NCBI GenBank assembly: GCA_963717255.1
Contig: CAVQVT010000001.1
Coordinates: 137,593 to 201,592, forward strand
Direction: 5' to 3'
Source of the DNA: CAIYQJ01 sp963717255
Lineage (GTDB): Bacteria; Chloroflexota; Limnocylindria; Limnocylindrales; CSP1-4
Length of the DNA: 64,000 nt
Below are positions 1-8,801 of this stretch, in pieces (positions within the stretch are counted from its first letter, which is position 1; every line of letters starts with the position of its first letter). A program made the translations under genes and the position numbers. The notes beneath the pieces are model-generated. The model was not told the origin of the DNA and searched no databases. It worked only from the letters and a program-made list of their open reading frames with translations.

Positions 1-1
1 G

Positions 2-1812
2 CCGGAGCTGACGTACGTGGCCGAGCTGAAGATCGACGGGCTCGCCGTGAGCCTCCGCTACCGCGACGGGCGGTTCGTCCTGGGCGCGACGCGCGGGGAC
101 GGCACGACCGGCGAGGACGTGACGGCCAACCTCCGGACGATCGAGTCCGTCCCCGAGCGCCTGGCCGAGCCGGTGACGGTCGAGGTCCGCGGCGAGGTCT
201 ACATGCCGAAGGCCGAGTTCGCGCGCATCAACGCCGAGCGCGAGGAGGCCGGGCTCCCGCTCTACCAGAACCCGCGGAACAGCGGCGCCGGCTCGCTGCG
301 CCAGCAGGACCCCGCGGTCACGGCGAGCCGCCGGCTGGCCACGTGGGTCTACCAGCTGCTCGAGGAGCCGCCCCTCGCCGGCGAGGGCGCGCCGGCTCCC
401 CCGGCCCCGCCGGGCCGGTCTCCAGCCAGTCCGAGGCCCTCGCCCGCCTGGAGGCGCTCGGCTTCCGCGTGAACCCGGATCGCGCGTCCGGGCTCGACAT
501 CGACGGCGTCATCGCCTTCCTCGAGCGCTGGCAGGACGCCCGCCACGACCTCCCGTACGAGACCGACGGGGTCGTCGTGAAGGTGGACCGCTTCGACTTC
601 CAGCGCCGCCTCGGGATGGTCGCCCGGGCGCCGCGCTGGGCGATCGCCTACAAGTTCCCGCCCGAGCAGGTCGAGACCGTCGTCGAGGACATCGTCGCGT
701 ACGTGGGCCGGACCGGGTCGCTCACGCCCGTGGCCCACCTCCGGCCGGTCAGGGTCGCCGGCTCGACCGTCGCGCGCGCGACGCTCCACAACCTCGACGA
801 GGTGCGCCGGAAGGACGTCCGCATCGGGGACACCGTGATCCTCCAGAAGGCGGGCGACGTCATCCCGGAGGTCGTCCGGTCGCTGCCGGAGCAACGGACC
901 GGCGCGGAGCGCGAGTTCGAGATGCCCGCGACGTGCCCCGTCTGCGGGACGCCCGTCGTCCGGCCCGAGGGCGAGGTCCGCCACCGGTGCCCGAACGTCC
1001 GCTGCCCGGCGCGGATCTTCGAGGAGCTCGCGCACTTCGCCGGGCGCGGCGGGATGGACATCGAGGGCGCCGGGTACGCGGTCATCACGCAGCTGCTCGA
1101 GACCGGGCTGCTGAAGACGCGCGGCGACTTCTACCGGCTGACGGTCGAGGACCTCGAGGGGCTCGACCGGTTCGCCCGGAAGAGCGCCGAGAACCTCGCC
1201 GCGGCGATCGAACGGTCGCGGCGGCGGCCGCTCGCGCGGATCCTCAACGCCCTCGGGATCCCGCAGGTCGGCGAGCAGACGGCGATCGACCTCTCGCGCT
1301 GGATCGCGGCGACCTGGCCGCCGGAGCCCGACGAGCCGATGGGCGGGGAGGGCGGCTGGCTCGCGCGCGTCTCGCGCGAGCTGCGCGCCGCCGACCCGGA
1401 GCGGTTCGCCGAGGTGCCGGGGATCGGGCCGACGGTCGCGGCGAGCATCGCCGCGTACCTTTCGGACGAGGCGACGGCCGACGTGCTCGACGACCTCGTG
1501 CGCGCCGGGGTCGAGCCGGAGCGCCCTGCCCCCGTGCCGACACCCGGGGCGGGGGAGGAGGCCGGCCCGCTGGCCGGGAAGACCGTCGTCGTCACTGGGA
1601 CGCTCGAGGGGTTCGGCCGCGAGGAGGCGGAGGAGGCGGTCCGCGCCGCGGGCGGGAAGGCGGCCGGGTCCGTCTCGAAGAAGACCGACTACGTGGTCGC
1701 CGGGCCCGGCGCCGGCTCGAAGCTCGCGAAGGCGACGGAGCTGGGCGTGCCGGTCCTCGACGAGGAGGGATTCCGGGCCCTGCTCGCGGGCGAGGCGCCG
1801 GCCGAGGGCTGA
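2..1812 (+). CDS. ligA: NAD-dependent DNA ligase LigA, 5'-truncated by window edge, one frameshift
   Basis: NAD+-dependent DNA ligase that seals nicks in replication and repair. The window opens inside the adenylation domain: the AMP-accepting lysine is in ELKIDG (codon 29-31). The reading frame changes once between about 395 and 430, in a C/G-rich stretch after WVYQLLEEP; the new frame resumes with a conserved adenylation/OB-domain segment (ETDGVVVKVDRFDFQ). Downstream are the four-cysteine zinc finger (CPVCG...CPNVRCPAR, about 935-1005), helix-hairpin-helix repeats and a C-terminal BRCT domain (GKTVVVTGTLEGF, about 1570-1790). As ligA is essential and everything after the shift is conserved, I read the frameshift as sequencing error. 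The start codon lies outside the window. Confidence 0.95.
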   Translation, partial: GADVRGRAEDRRARREPPLPRRAVRPGRDARGRHDRRGRDGQPPDDRVRPRAPGRAGDGRGPRRGLHAEGRVRAHQRRARGGRAPALPEPAEQRRRLAAPAGPRGHGEPPAGHVGLPAARGAAPRRRGRAGSPGPAGPVSSQSEALARLEALGFRVNPDRASGLDIDGVIAFLERWQDARHDLPYETDGVVVKVDRFDFQRRLGMVARAPRWAIAYKFPPEQVETVVEDIVAYVGRTGSLTPVAHLRPVRVAGSTVARATLHNLDEVRRKDVRIGDTVILQKAGDVIPEVVRSLPEQRTGAEREFEMPATCPVCGTPVVRPEGEVRHRCPNVRCPARIFEELAHFAGRGGMDIEGAGYAVITQLLETGLLKTRGDFYRLTVEDLEGLDRFARKSAENLAAAIERSRRRPLARILNALGIPQVGEQTAIDLSRWIAATWPPEPDEPMGGEGGWLARVSRELRAADPERFAEVPGIGPTVAASIAAYLSDEATADVLDDLVRAGVEPERPAPVPTPGAGEEAGPLAGKTVVVTGTLEGFGREEAEEAVRAAGGKAAGSVSKKTDYVVAGPGAGSKLAKATELGVPVLDEEGFRALLAGEAPAEG

Positions 1813-1871
1813 GGAAGGCGGCCGTCCGGCGCCGTGCCGCACCTGGGCGCGGCGCGGCCGGTCGGCCGCGG

Positions 1872-1911
1872 CCCGGACGATGCAGGCGGCCCGCCGGCGG
1901 CATCGTCCGGG
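1872..1911. terminator. 12-bp perfect stem hairpin downstream of ligA
   Basis: CCCGGACGATGC (1872-1883) pairs exactly with GCATCGTCCGGG (1900-1911) around a 16-nt GC-rich loop. It lies 60 bp after the ligA stop, between two convergent genes, so it could end or stabilise transcripts from either side. No T-tract follows, so it is not a classical intrinsic terminator. Confidence 0.5.
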
Positions 1912-1921
1912 TGTGACGACC

Positions 1922-2152
1922 ATCGCCGCGCATCGGACGCACCGATCGCCGCGCATCACCCCGGGGACTCGGCGGTGCGCTGCGCCGGGTCCGGGCGGCG
2001 GACCCACGCTCGCGCCCGGGCCGGCGGGGTCGCCGTGACCCTCTCTCGGGCGATATGCGGCGGCCCCGCCGGCGTGCGGCAGTCCACCGGCGATGCGCGG
2101 CGATCCTGCGGCCGGGGAGGCGTCCGGGAGTCCGACGGTGATGTGCGGCGAT
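1922..2152. repeat. Cluster of degenerate ~27-bp intergenic repeats in inverted arrangement
   Basis: The core GATGCGCGGCGAT occurs at 2092-2104 and, with one change, at 2140-2152; its exact reverse complement occurs at 1922-1934 and 1945-1957. The similarity extends to about 27 bp (AGTCC before the core) for the copies at 2078-2104, 2126-2152 and, inverted, 1945-1972. A weaker copy sits near 2050. The cluster fills the spacer between the convergent ligA and GNAT genes and resembles a REP/BIME-type element. No coding capacity is evident. Confidence 0.6.
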
Positions 2153-2187
2153 ACGACGGCGGTCGTGGTGGCGCCTGGCGGCGCCGG

Positions 2188-3046
2188 TCACCCGATCGCG
2201 TGGTTGAACTGGCCCCAGATCGCGGCCGGGTGCCACGCGAGCGGCTCGCCGCGGTGGAGGCGTGGCGCCCGCCAGGCCTCGGTCCAGCCCTCGGCGTCGA
2301 GGACCGCGAGACCGGCGGCATTGGACAGGAGCTCCCGGCGCGAACGCGGTGGCCGGCCTGCGCGGCCGCGAGGCGTGCCTCGAGGATGCGCCGCGCGTCG
2401 GCGGGGTCGGGCGCGATCGTCGCCGCCGCCGCCCCACGGTGCGCGGACGACGAAGGCGCGCAGGGCCCCGGCCGCGTCCCGGAGCGCGAGGCCGCCCGGG
2501 ATCGCGGCGAACGCGGCGAGGAGGTGCTCGCGGTCCTCGCCGGTGGCGGCGCGGTCGAGCGCCGCGGCCTCGGCCACGTCGGCCGGCCCGAACGGGGAGA
2601 GTGACCGGTCTCCGACCACGGCGCCGCCGCCCGCCCCGTCCGTCGCGGGCGCCGGCGCTTCCCGCTCGACCGTCACGTACCAGTCCACGATCTCGAAGCC
2701 CATCCGCTCGTAGAGCGGGCGGCCCTGCTCGGTCGCCACGAGCGCGAGCGTCCGGCAGCCGGCAGCCTCGAGGCCGTCGCAGATCCGCTCGGTGAGGGCC
2801 GTCCCCAGCCCGGCGCCGCGGCGCTCGGCGTCCACGAAGACCGTCCCGACCCAGCCGACGGGGCCGTTGCGGTCCCGACGCCGGTCCCCACGATCCGACC
2901 GCCGTCCACCGCCACGATCGCGTCGCAGGCGGGTGCGCGACCGCGAACGCGAAGAAGGACCGGCGGTCGCCCCAATCGCCGCGGAGGAGCGCGTCGGCGG
3001 CCCCGTCGACGTCGGCCGCGGCCATGGCGCGGATGCGGACGGTCAC
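2188..3046 (-). CDS. Tandem-domain GNAT acetyltransferase, frameshifted
   Basis: Probable N-acetyltransferase transferring acetyl from acetyl-CoA to an unknown amine. The N-terminal half has a GNAT core with the acetyl-CoA loop RRGAGLGTAL and the C-terminal motif GRPLYERMGFEIVDWYV; the second half (SLSPFGPADVAEAAALDR...) resembles the extra domain of YitH-type tandem GNATs. At least four indels are needed to join the pieces: two near 2850-2950, one near 2430 (a CCG run) and one near 2330. The C-terminus (AAIWGQFNHAIG) is in frame. The GTG start at 3046 gives MTVRIRAMAAADVDGA, a normal GNAT beginning, and sits 6 nt after a TACGCT element with no ribosome binding site. Substrate unknown. Confidence 0.8.
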
Positions 3047-3052
3047 GGGCCG

Positions 3053-3058
3053 AGCGTA
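3053..3058 (-). promoter_or_regulatory. -10 element TACGCT of the GNAT gene, leaderless type
   Basis: Minus-strand TACGCT is followed by six bases (CGGCCC) and then the GTG start. Transcription would therefore begin at or next to the start codon. No Shine-Dalgarno sequence fits in the gap. Confidence 0.55.
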
Positions 3059-3147
3059 GCGCGCCGCGGTCGCGCGGGGGTGCTGAGGGCGCCCTCCGGC
3101 GGGTCGCGGACCCGGCTCGTCGAGGGCGGAGCCCGGCCCCGCCCGGC

Positions 3148-3153
3148 TATCAT
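3148..3153 (+). promoter_or_regulatory. -10 element TATCAT of gatC, leaderless type
   Basis: TATCAT is followed by CGCGGC and the gatC ATG at 3160, again exactly six bases. It would drive the gatC-gatA-aminotransferase-gatB unit. It is divergent from the GNAT promoter about 90 bp away. Confidence 0.6.
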
Positions 3154-3159
3154 CGCGGC

Positions 3160-3456
3160 ATGGCCACCCTCTCCCGCGCCGACGTGGAGCATGTCGCCCT
3201 CCTCGCGCGCCTCGGGCTCTCGGACGCGGAGGTGGAGCGCCTCCAGGGCCAGCTCAACCACATCCTCGACCAGTACGCGAAGCTCGCCGAGCTGGACACC
3301 GACGCGATCCCGCCGACCGCCCAGACGATCGAGCTCGAGAACATCCTCCGCGATGACGAGCCGCGACCGTCGTTCACCACGGAGGAAGCGCTCGCGAACG
3401 CGCCGGAGACGTTCGAGGGCCGGATCGTCGTGCCGGCGATCCTCGGCGGCGACTGA
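3160..3456 (+). CDS. gatC: Asp-tRNA(Asn)/Glu-tRNA(Gln) amidotransferase subunit GatC
   Basis: Small subunit of the GatCAB amidotransferase, which converts misacylated Glu-tRNA(Gln) or Asp-tRNA(Asn) to the correct amide form; GatC wraps around GatA and GatB. The 98-residue length is normal for the family. Typical features are LSRADVEHVALLARLGLSDA at the N-terminus and the LRDDEPRPSFTTEEAL segment before the C-terminus (GRIVVPAI). The ATG at 3160 is chosen because it gives the standard N-terminus. There is no ribosome binding site, but a -10 element lies 6 nt upstream. The gatA GTG follows the stop by three bases. Confidence 0.95.
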   Translation: MATLSRADVEHVALLARLGLSDAEVERLQGQLNHILDQYAKLAELDTDAIPPTAQTIELENILRDDEPRPSFTTEEALANAPETFEGRIVVPAILGGD

Positions 3457-3459
3457 CGG

Positions 3460-5048
3460 GTGGCCGCGGAGCTCACGCGCCTGACGGCGCACGCGATGGC
3501 GGCCGCGCTGCGCGCGGGCGAGGCCTCGGCGGTCGACCTCGCGACCGCCCACCTCGACCGCATCGAGGCCGAGGATGCCGGCCTCCATGCCTGGCTGCAC
3601 GTCGACCGCGACGGCGCGCTGGCCGATGCCGGGCAGGCGGACGCGGCGCTCGGTGCGAGCGCGCGCGGACGGGCCGGCGCCGTGGCGGCCGTCCACCCGC
3701 TCCACGGCATCCCGGTCGCGCTGAAGGACCTCATCTCGGTCCGCGGTGGCCCGTGCACCGCCGGGTCGCGCATCCTGGAGGGCTATCGCGCCCCGTACGA
3801 CTCGCACGTGACCGAGCGCCTCCGCGCCGCCGGCGCCGTCATCCTCGGCAAGACGAACATGGACGAGTTCGCGATGGGCTCGTCCACGGAGCACTCCGCG
3901 TACGGCCCCACCGCCAACCCGTGGGACCTCGAGCGCGTCCCCGGCGGCTCGTCGGGCGGCTCGGCGGCCGCGGTGGCGGCGTTCCACGCGCCGGTCGCCC
4001 TCGGGACGGACACCGGCGGCTCGATCCGCCAGCCCGGCTCCCTCTGCGGCGTCGTGGGGATGAAGCCCACGTACGGGCGCGTGTCGCGCTACGGCATCGT
4101 CGCGTTCGCGTCGTCGCTCGACCAGGTCGGTCCGTTCGGGCGCGACGTCCGGGACGCGGCCGCGCTCCTTCACGCGATCGCCGGGCGCGACGGCCGTGAC
4201 TCGACCTCCGCGCCGGTCCCGGTCCCGGACGGGCTCCTGCGCTCCCCGCGTCCGACGACGAGGCGGCGGCCGGCCTCCGCGGGCTTCGCCTGGGGCTGCC
4301 GCGCGAGTACTTCGTCGAGGGGATGGAGCCCGGGGTGGAGGCGGCGATCCGCGCGGGCGTCGCGGCGCTCGAGGCCGCCGGCGCGAGCGTCGAGGAGGTC
4401 TCGCTGCCGCACACCGACTACGGGCTCGCCGCGTACTACATCGTGGCCCCGGCCGAGGCGAGCGCGAACCTGGCGCGGTACGACGGGATCCGGTACGGGC
4501 TCTCCGTCCGCGACGGCGACGTCCTCGCCGACTACCTCGCGACCCGGGGTCGCGGGTTCGGTCCGGAGGTGAAGCGGCGGATCATCCTCGGGACGTACGC
4601 GCTCTCCGCCGGCTACTACGACGCGTTCTACGGCAAGGCCCAGAAGGTCCGGACGCTCATCAAGGGCGACTTCGACGCCGTCTGGGCCGCGGGCGTGGAC
4701 GCGATCGTCGCGCCCACCAGCCCCGGCGTCGCATGGCGCTTCGGGGCCAAGCTGGACGACCCCGTCGCGATGTACCTGACCGACGCCTGCACGCTGCCGG
4801 TGAACATGGCCGGGCTGCCCGGCATCTCGATCCCGGCCGGGCTCTCGGACGGCCTGCCCGTCGGGCTCCAGCTGATCGGCCGTCCCTGGAGCGAGCTGGA
4901 GCTGCTCCGCGTCGCACGGGGCTTCGAGGGTGCGACGGCCGGCGCGGCCTGGCGTACCGTGGAGCCCCCGGGCCTCGCCGCGCTCCGCGCGGGCGGGGCA
5001 CCCACGCCGGCCGAGCGCGTCGCGGCGCTGGGTGCCGGCGACCGATGA
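3460..5048 (+). CDS. gatA: GatA amidase subunit of GatCAB, one frameshift
   Basis: Glutaminase/amidase subunit that releases ammonia from glutamine for the GatB transamidation step. The N-terminal part carries the amidase-signature motifs: the lysine in VALKDLISV, the glycine/serine-rich VPGGSSGGSAAAV and GTDTGGSIRQP with the Ser-cisSer-Lys triad, then KPTYGRVSRYG. The frame shifts once near 4230-4243; the downstream frame continues with LPASDDEAAAG, LGLPREYFVEG and the conserved C-terminal half ending at 5048 (NMAGLPGISIP, GLPVGLQLIG). Because gatA is essential in lineages without GlnRS, I treat the shift as likely sequence error. Start GTG at 3460 overlaps nothing and is tightly coupled to gatC. 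Confidence 0.93.
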
Positions 5049-5062
5049 GAGGAAGGACCGCC

Positions 5063-6328
5063 ATGACGACGACGCCGGCCCGGCCGGACGGGACCGCGGG
5101 GGAGGGGAGCTTCGCCGAGCGTGCGCTCTCGCGGCGCGTCCGCGAGGTCCCGCCGTCGGGGATCCGGCGGTTCTTCGACATCGCCGCGACGATGCATGAC
5201 GTCATCAGCCTCGGGATCGGCGAGCCCGACTTCGACACGCCCGCCGACATCATCGAGGCGGGGGTCGCCAGCCTCCGGGCGGGCCGCACCCACTACACCA
5301 GCAACTACGGGACCCGCGAGCTCCGGCAGCACCTCTCGGACCACCTGGCCTGCCGCTACGGCGTCCGGTACGACCCGGACCGCGAGATCATCGTGACGGT
5401 CGGCGCGTCGGAGGCCGTGGACATCGCCGTCCGGGCGACGGTGGACCCCGGCGATGAGGTCGTCCTCCACGAGCCCTCGTACGTCGCCTACGCCCCGGCG
5501 ATCATGTTCGCGGGGGGCGTGCCGCGGTTCGTCTCCACCCGGATCGAGGAGGACTTCGCGCTCGACCCCGACGCGGTCGAGGCGGCGATCGGCCCGAAGA
5601 CCCGCGCGATCTTCCTGGGCTACCCGTGCAACCCCACCGGCGCCGTCCTTCCCGACGACGTCGCCGACCGGATCGCGGAGATCGCCGTCCGCCACGACCT
5701 GCTCGTCTACTCCGACGAGATCTACGACCGGCTGGTGTACGGGGGACACCGGCACCGGGCGATGAGCTCCCTGCCCGGGATGCGCGAGCGCACGATCCTC
5801 ATGGGCGGCTTCAGCAAGGCGTACGCGATGACCGGCTGGCGCGTCGGCTGGCTCTGCGCGCCGGCGCCGCTCATCGAGGGGATCGTCAAGGTCCACCAGT
5901 ACGCGATCATGTCGGCCCCCACGACGGCGCAGGACGCGGCCGTCCACGCCCTCGAGCACGGCGAGGAGCACGTCGTCCGGATGCACGCCGAGTACGACCG
6001 CCGCCGCCGGATCATCGTGGACGGGTTCAACGCGATCGGCCTCACGACCTTCGAGCCGCGCGGGGCCTTCTACGCGTTCCCGCGGATCTCCTCCACCGGC
6101 CTGGACAGCGAGACCTTCGCGATGCGCCTGCTGGAGGAGGAGAAGGTCGCGGTCGTCCCGGGCAACGCGTTCGGGCCGTCCGGCGAGGGCCACGTGCGCG
6201 CCTGCTACGCGACCTCCGAGGACCGGATCCGCGAGGCCGTCCGCCGGGTGGGCCGGTTCGTCACCGGGCTGCGCGAGGAGCGGAACCTCGCGAAGCTCGA
6301 CGCCTACGACATCGGGGGCGACGACTGA
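5063..6328 (+). CDS. Class I/II (aspartate-type) PLP aminotransferase
   Basis: Fold-type I pyridoxal-phosphate aminotransferase of 421 residues, close to the aspartate/aromatic aminotransferase group. It shows the substrate/PLP segments ISLGIGEPDFDTP, YPCNPTGAVL and YSDEIYDRLVYGG, and the Schiff-base lysine in GGFSKAYAMTGWRVGW (about K252). The ATG at 5063 is preceded by AGGAAGG and lies 14 bp after the gatA stop. It sits between gatA and gatB, so it is co-transcribed with the amidotransferase. A link through aspartate/glutamate supply is a plausible inference, but the substrate cannot be read from the sequence. Confidence 0.9.
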   Translation: MTTTPARPDGTAGEGSFAERALSRRVREVPPSGIRRFFDIAATMHDVISLGIGEPDFDTPADIIEAGVASLRAGRTHYTSNYGTRELRQHLSDHLACRYGVRYDPDREIIVTVGASEAVDIAVRATVDPGDEVVLHEPSYVAYAPAIMFAGGVPRFVSTRIEEDFALDPDAVEAAIGPKTRAIFLGYPCNPTGAVLPDDVADRIAEIAVRHDLLVYSDEIYDRLVYGGHRHRAMSSLPGMRERTILMGGFSKAYAMTGWRVGWLCAPAPLIEGIVKVHQYAIMSAPTTAQDAAVHALEHGEEHVVRMHAEYDRRRRIIVDGFNAIGLTTFEPRGAFYAFPRISSTGLDSETFAMRLLEEEKVAVVPGNAFGPSGEGHVRACYATSEDRIREAVRRVGRFVTGLREERNLAKLDAYDIGGDD

Positions 6329-6330
6329 CG

Positions 6331-7920
6331 GTGGGCTACCCCGGCGGCCTCGAGGCCGCGCTCGACCGGTACGAGCCCGTCATCGGGATCGAGGTCCACG
6401 CCCAGCTGCGGACCGCGTCCAAGATGTTCTGCGGGTGCGCCGCGTCGGGCGACGACACGACGCCCAACACCCGGACGTGCCCGGTCTGCCTGGGGCTGCC
6501 GGGCGCGCTGCCGGTCATCAACCGGCGGGCGGTGGAGCACGTCCTCGCGACCGGGATGGCGATCGGCGGGACCGTCCCGCCGGCCACCCGCTGGGACCGC
6601 AAGAACTACTTCTACCCCGACCTGCCGAAGGGCTACCAGATCAGCCAGTACGAGCTGCCCCTCGCGTCGAATGGGAGCCTGACGTTCGACACGAGCGAGG
6701 GCGAGCGGACGGTCCGCATCCGACGGGCGCACCTGGAGGAGGACACCGCCCGCCTGGTCCACGCGGCCCTGCCCGACGGCCGGAAGGTGAGCCTCGTCGA
6801 CTTCGACCGCTCCGGGATGCCGCTCATGGAGATCGTCACGGAGCCCGACGTCCGGTCGGCCGAGGAGGCGCGTCGGTACGCGGAGGAGCTCCAGCGGGTC
6901 CTGCGCTACGTCGGCGCGTCGGACGCGGAGATGGAGCGCGGCCAGATGCGGGTCGAGGCGAACGTGAGCCTCCGCCTGCGCGGGATCGAGGCGTTCGGCA
7001 CCCGCGTCGAGGTGAAGAACATGAACTCGTTCCGCTCCGTCGAGCGGGCGATCGCGTTCGAGATCGAGCGGCAGGCGGCCGCCCTCGACGCGGGCGAGAC
7101 GGTGCGCCAGCAGACCCGGGGCTGGGACGACGACCGGGCCGTCACGTACGTGATGCGGGACAAGGAGGACTCCGAGGACTACCGCTACTTCCCCGAGCCG
7201 GACCTGCCGCCCCTCCGGACGGACGCTGCATGGCTCGAGGAGATCCGGGCCCGGATCCCGGAGCTCCCCGCGAGCCGGCGGGCGCGGTACGTCGGGGACC
7301 TCGGGCTCTCCCCGTACGACGCGGGGATCCTCACGGCCGCGCGGGAGACGGCCGACTACTTCGAGGCGGCCGTGGCGGCCGCGGCGGCCGCCACGGCCGC
7401 GGGCGCCGGGTCCGGGACCGGCGTCGCCGCCCCAGGCGTCCCGGGGACCGCGCCCGCGGGTGGCGCGAGCCCCAAGGCGATCGCGAACTGGGTCGCCGGA
7501 GAGCTGACCCGTCTCGTGAACGCCGCCGCCGGCACCCCCAGGGGACGGATCGACCGGACGGGGATCGCGCCGGCAGACCTCGCGGCGCTGGTCGGGCTGG
7601 TCGAGACCGGTGGGGTCTCGGGGACCAACGCCAAGGAAGCCCTGGCGGTCGCCTTCGAGACCGGCGACGCGCCGGTCGTGGTCGTCGAGGCCCGGGGTCT
7701 GGCGCGGATCGCCGACGCGGGTGCGCTGGATGCCGAGGTCGACGCAGCACTGGCGGCCAACCCGGATGCCGTCGCCGACTGCCGTGCCGGCAAGCCCCAG
7801 GCCGTCGGGTTCCTCGTGGGACAGGTGATGAAGCGGACGCGGGGACGCGCGGACGCGGCCGCCGTGCGCGCAGCGCTCGTCGCCAGGCTGGACGCCGGCG
7901 TCGCGGAGGAGGACCGGTGA
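6331..7920 (+). CDS. gatB: GatB subunit of GatCAB amidotransferase
   Basis: tRNA-binding and kinase/transamidase subunit that activates Glu- or Asp-tRNA with ATP. The 529 residues begin with the hallmark YEPVIGIEVHAQLRTASKMF; a zinc-binding cysteine set follows (FCGCA...CPVCLGLPG). Further conserved blocks are FYPDLPKGYQISQYELP, SLVDFDRSGMPLMEIVTEPD and the tRNA-binding YqeY/tail domain near the end (GKPQAVGFLVGQVMK). An Ala/Gly-rich insert (about residues 350-375) links the core and the tail. The GTG start at 6331 is two bases after the aminotransferase stop. The next gene overlaps by GTGA. Confidence 0.96.
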   Translation: MGYPGGLEAALDRYEPVIGIEVHAQLRTASKMFCGCAASGDDTTPNTRTCPVCLGLPGALPVINRRAVEHVLATGMAIGGTVPPATRWDRKNYFYPDLPKGYQISQYELPLASNGSLTFDTSEGERTVRIRRAHLEEDTARLVHAALPDGRKVSLVDFDRSGMPLMEIVTEPDVRSAEEARRYAEELQRVLRYVGASDAEMERGQMRVEANVSLRLRGIEAFGTRVEVKNMNSFRSVERAIAFEIERQAAALDAGETVRQQTRGWDDDRAVTYVMRDKEDSEDYRYFPEPDLPPLRTDAAWLEEIRARIPELPASRRARYVGDLGLSPYDAGILTAARETADYFEAAVAAAAAATAAGAGSGTGVAAPGVPGTAPAGGASPKAIANWVAGELTRLVNAAAGTPRGRIDRTGIAPADLAALVGLVETGGVSGTNAKEALAVAFETGDAPVVVVEARGLARIADAGALDAEVDAALAANPDAVADCRAGKPQAVGFLVGQVMKRTRGRADAAAVRAALVARLDAGVAEEDR

Positions 7921-8192
7921 CCATCCTCAACCTCACGTTCTGGGCGCTCGGAGTCCTCCTCATCGTCCTCGGGTACACCCGCGCCGCACCGGCCTGGCGC
8001 CGATACCGCGCGCTCTCCGACCAGGACGCGAACGTCCGCCGCTACGAGCAGTGGCGTGGCGGTACGCGCGGCGATGACCGGACCGGCGCGTCGGTGGCGA
8101 TGGAGGTGCTCCAGCGCCGGGCCCGGATCTGGGGGCTCGTGGCGATCGGCGGCGTCGTGCTCGTCTTCCTCGGGTTCTTCCTGCGGGTCTAG
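7917..8192 (+). CDS. Small two-helix membrane protein
   Basis: Unrecognised 91-residue protein. It has a hydrophobic helix at each end (LNLTFWALGVLLIVLGY and IWGLVAIGGVVLVFLGFFL) with a charged, Arg-rich loop between them, so it is probably a hairpin inner-membrane protein. Its GTG start overlaps the gatB stop (GTGA), so it is translationally coupled to gatB. Its stop overlaps the convergent CoA-binding gene by four bases. No function can be assigned. Confidence 0.7.
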   Translation: MTILNLTFWALGVLLIVLGYTRAAPAWRRYRALSDQDANVRRYEQWRGGTRGDDRTGASVAMEVLQRRARIWGLVAIGGVVLVFLGFFLRV

Positions 8193-8719
8193 AAGCCGCC
8201 GCCCGCGCCACCGCCCGCGCCATCGCGATGCTCACCGGGACGGAAGACACGGCCGTCCTCGATGAGCGTGCACCGGTCCATGACGACCACGAGGCCGCCC
8301 TCGTGCGCGATCCGCGCCGCCTCCCAGCTGACGACGCCGAGCTGGAGCCAGAGGCACCGGGCGCCCGTCTCGACCGCCTCGCGCGCGTGCGCGGCTGCCG
8401 CCTCGGGCCGCCGGAAGACGTCCACGATGTCGAACGCCCCTGTCGCCGCTACGGCCTCCGCGAGCGTGGGGTAGGCACGGACCCCGGCGACCTCGGCCGC
8501 CGCCGGCGTGACCGGGACGACGTCCCAGCCGCGCCGGGCCAGCTTCACCATGACGTCGTGCGACGGGCGCGCGGGGTCGGGGGATGCCCCGACGATCGCG
8601 ATGCGACGGCTGCGCCGGAGCAGGTCCGCGATGCCTGCGTCGTCGAGCAGCGGGACGGGCCAGCGGCCCTCCTGCACGTCGAGCACCTCCCGCGCGCGCC
8701 GGCGCTCGTCCGCGGTCAC
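8189..8719 (-). CDS. CoA-binding domain protein (YccU-like)
   Basis: 176-residue protein with a single Rossmann-type CoA-binding domain like that of succinyl-CoA synthetase alpha. Visible motifs are IAIVGASPDPARPSHDV (nucleotide loop), GWDVVPVTP, the FDIVDVFRRPE segment and ARCLWLQLGVVS, then VVMDRCTLIE. The YccU family is widespread and poorly characterised. The start at 8719 follows the CopD-like gene on the same strand by about 80 bp. An Ala/Gly-rich tail (GAGGGAGGGF) ends the protein. Confidence 0.88.
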   Translation of the reverse strand: MTADERRRAREVLDVQEGRWPVPLLDDAGIADLLRRSRRIAIVGASPDPARPSHDVMVKLARRGWDVVPVTPAAAEVAGVRAYPTLAEAVAATGAFDIVDVFRRPEAAAAHAREAVETGARCLWLQLGVVSWEAARIAHEGGLVVVMDRCTLIEDGRVFRPGEHRDGAGGGAGGGF

Positions 8720-8801
8720 GACGGCGCCGCCGTCGCCAGTGCCGGAGTCATCGGCCCCGGAGTCATCGCCGCCCGCTCCCGCTCCACGGGGGACCGGCCC
8801 G

